The notes beneath the pieces are model-generated. The model searched no databases, was not told where the DNA came from, and saw only the letters and a list, made by a program, of their open reading frames with translations. A program made the translations under genes and the position numbers. A DNA stretch of 64,000 nucleotides from Vibrio hepatarius (GTDB lineage Bacteria; Pseudomonadota; Gammaproteobacteria; Enterobacterales; Vibrionaceae). The stretch lies in assembly GCF_018860525.1 (NCBI RefSeq), contig NZ_JAHKPM010000065.1:1-64000 (forward strand). The letters are read 5' to 3'. Below, piece after piece: positions 62,668 through 64,000 of this stretch. The number at the start of each line of letters is the position of its first letter. The first letter of the stretch is position 1.

Positions 62668-64000
62668 TCAGAATAGATTTTTGTCTCTAACCAGCTCTCT
62701 TGGTAAACCGTTTTTTAAACGATTGCCAACCCACTTTCCTAGGCCTATCACATCATCACCAAGCTTAACAATCACTTCACCTTTTCCTGACTGATTTACT
62801 GGCCTAATATCTCTCCCCATAAACCATTCTCGAGCTTCAGCAATGGTGAGTTCGATGCAATTAAGTTCTTTCCCTGATGCAAGAGTAGTCGCAACTTGAT
62901 GCTGCCAACGATAACCATTTTTGTGGGATTCTGCAATCTTGATCCCCATTCTGGAAAACCGAAATGACTCTAATAATGGCTCCAAAGCATTTGGGAATAG
63001 CCACACGTCGCTATCTCTGAGCCATACACATGATTTTTCTGGTAACTCAATATTCAAACTCGCATAAAGATTGCTAGCAATGTGATTTTGAACTTTATTA
63101 GTTGCTTTTTTATAAGGGAACTTTCCAAGGCGTTTATTAACCTCAGGTGCTTTCACTGTCCCCAGCTTTTTAAGCTTTGCAACAAAAAAACCTTCACAGT
63201 CAAATGTTTGTGGGAATACATGCAAGAACCCATGTTCTGTGATTGCTTTTTCTGCACCATCAAATAGTGAGTCTAGAGGCTCAAAATTGATTAAGCCTTG
63301 GTATTTATCTTTCAAATATAAACAAACTTGCTGATTTTCTTCAACACTTAAAGTGCAGGTTGAATAAACCATTACTCCACCTGGTTTAAGTGCATGAAAA
63401 GCACTATCAATAAGATCTTTTTGAGTCTCAGAAATAGTCAGTACAGTTTCTTTGCTCCAATTCTTCATTGCATCAGGATCTTTACGTACTGTTCCTTCAC
63501 CAGTGCATGGTGCATCGATAAGTACAGCATCAAAGCATTCTGGAAGCCAGCCACCGAATACTCTTCCATCATAGTTACTTAGCGCTGTGTTCCGTATTCC
63601 ACAGCGTTGTACGTTAGCATGAAGTGCTTTAACACGGCTGGATGAAAATTCATTCGCTACAATTACGCCATTATTATTCATTCGTGCCGCAATTTGAGAT
63701 GTTTTGGAACCGGGTGCTGCTGCCATATCAAGAACAGTATCAAACTCATTGTACTGATTATCGAACAATGCCGACACTGGCATCATTGAACTTGCTTCTT
63801 GGATGTAAAATAAGCCACACATATGTTCAGCAGTATTACCAAGCGGTGTGACGGATTCATCAGCTTCAATCCAAAACCCCTCTTTACACCACGGGATAGG
63901 GGAAAGTTGCCAATTTTTTTCCGAAGCACGTCGAGTAAAATCACTAATAGAAATTTTAAGCGTGTTTATACGGATACTTTTACGAAGTGGCCGTTGGCAA
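62668..64000 (-). CDS. rsmF: 16S rRNA m5C1407 methyltransferase RsmF, 5' end missing
   Basis: The frame stays open to the window edge, giving 443 residues of RsmF (YebU). At the edge it reads RPLRKSIRINTLK, a segment found about 35-50 residues from the start in E. coli RsmF, so only a short N-terminus is lost. The methyltransferase motifs are DMAAAPGSKTSQIAA, IDAPCTGEGTVRKDP and the catalytic Cys in YSTCTLSVEEN. The C-terminal 150 residues form the RsmF-specific PUA-like region. ATG 63822 is internal and not the start. Confidence 0.94.
   Translation of the reverse strand, partial: CQRPLRKSIRINTLKISISDFTRRASEKNWQLSPIPWCKEGFWIEADESVTPLGNTAEHMCGLFYIQEASSMMPVSALFDNQYNEFDTVLDMAAAPGSKTSQIAARMNNNGVIVANEFSSSRVKALHANVQRCGIRNTALSNYDGRVFGGWLPECFDAVLIDAPCTGEGTVRKDPDAMKNWSKETVLTISETQKDLIDSAFHALKPGGVMVYSTCTLSVEENQQVCLYLKDKYQGLINFEPLDSLFDGAEKAITEHGFLHVFPQTFDCEGFFVAKLKKLGTVKAPEVNKRLGKFPYKKATNKVQNHIASNLYASLNIELPEKSCVWLRDSDVWLFPNALEPLLESFRFSRMGIKIAESHKNGYRWQHQVATTLASGKELNCIELTIAEAREWFMGRDIRPVNQSGKGEVIVKLGDDVIGLGKWVGNRLKNGLPRELVRDKNLF

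Overview
The window looks like a chromosomal segment of a moderately AT-rich marine gammaproteobacterium, most likely Vibrionaceae. This is inferred from gene content: metA, the rlmI/acylphosphatase/tusE/yccA neighbourhood, queE-queC, yajQ beside an AroH-like DAHP synthase, rsmF, and a prpB-prpC-acnD-prpF-prpE cluster. No rRNA, tRNA, CRISPR array, transposase or phage gene was recognised. The first gene and the last gene (rsmF) run off the window ends.

Layout. Bases 1-10,100 hold mixed single genes: a partial DUF1911-like gene, a glutaredoxin-like protein, a YgjP-type metallopeptidase, a PilW-like TPR lipoprotein, an alpha/beta hydrolase, metA behind a probable MetJ operator, a small P-loop kinase, a glutamate-decarboxylase-like enzyme followed by a chagasin-like protein, a solitary TctC binding protein without a standard start codon, and a GDPD-family protein with replaced active-site residues.

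Bases 10,184-37,813, all on the minus strand, form one type VI secretion (T6SS) locus. It has all thirteen core components (TssA-TssM), PAAR, a Ser/Thr kinase and an FHA protein. It also carries extras: a second TssC-like sheath protein, a TssL with a C-terminal SPOR domain, and a coupled three-gene insert between clpV and the FHA gene. The insert encodes a large sensor-MFS fusion and two periplasmic binding proteins. It is the best candidate here for an undescribed system: a possible periplasmic sensing input to the kinase/FHA post-translational switch. The vgrG end carries a DUF6931-like gene, PAAR and an unknown lipoprotein. No toxin domain was recognised.

Bases 38,084-46,894 (plus strand) are a complete 2-methylcitrate pathway for propionate. 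It is led by a GntR/FCD regulator with two 12-bp palindromes upstream, their centres exactly 63 bp apart. Bases 46,989-52,262 hold a GNAT acetyltransferase, queosine genes (queE, queC), a DUF2750 protein, rlmI, acylphosphatase, tusE and yccA. Bases 52,461-56,629 are the general amino acid ABC transporter aapJQMP. Bases 57,092-64,000 hold a siroheme-synthase-like gene with a shrunken second domain, yajQ, DAHP synthase, a DUF4442 protein, an unknown membrane protein, a CvfB-type RNA-binding protein and rsmF.

Several starts were moved to internal codons where a Shine-Dalgarno sequence, gene overlap or family N-terminus favoured it; the entries say where. Functions were assigned by reading motifs and by memory of families; no database search was run.
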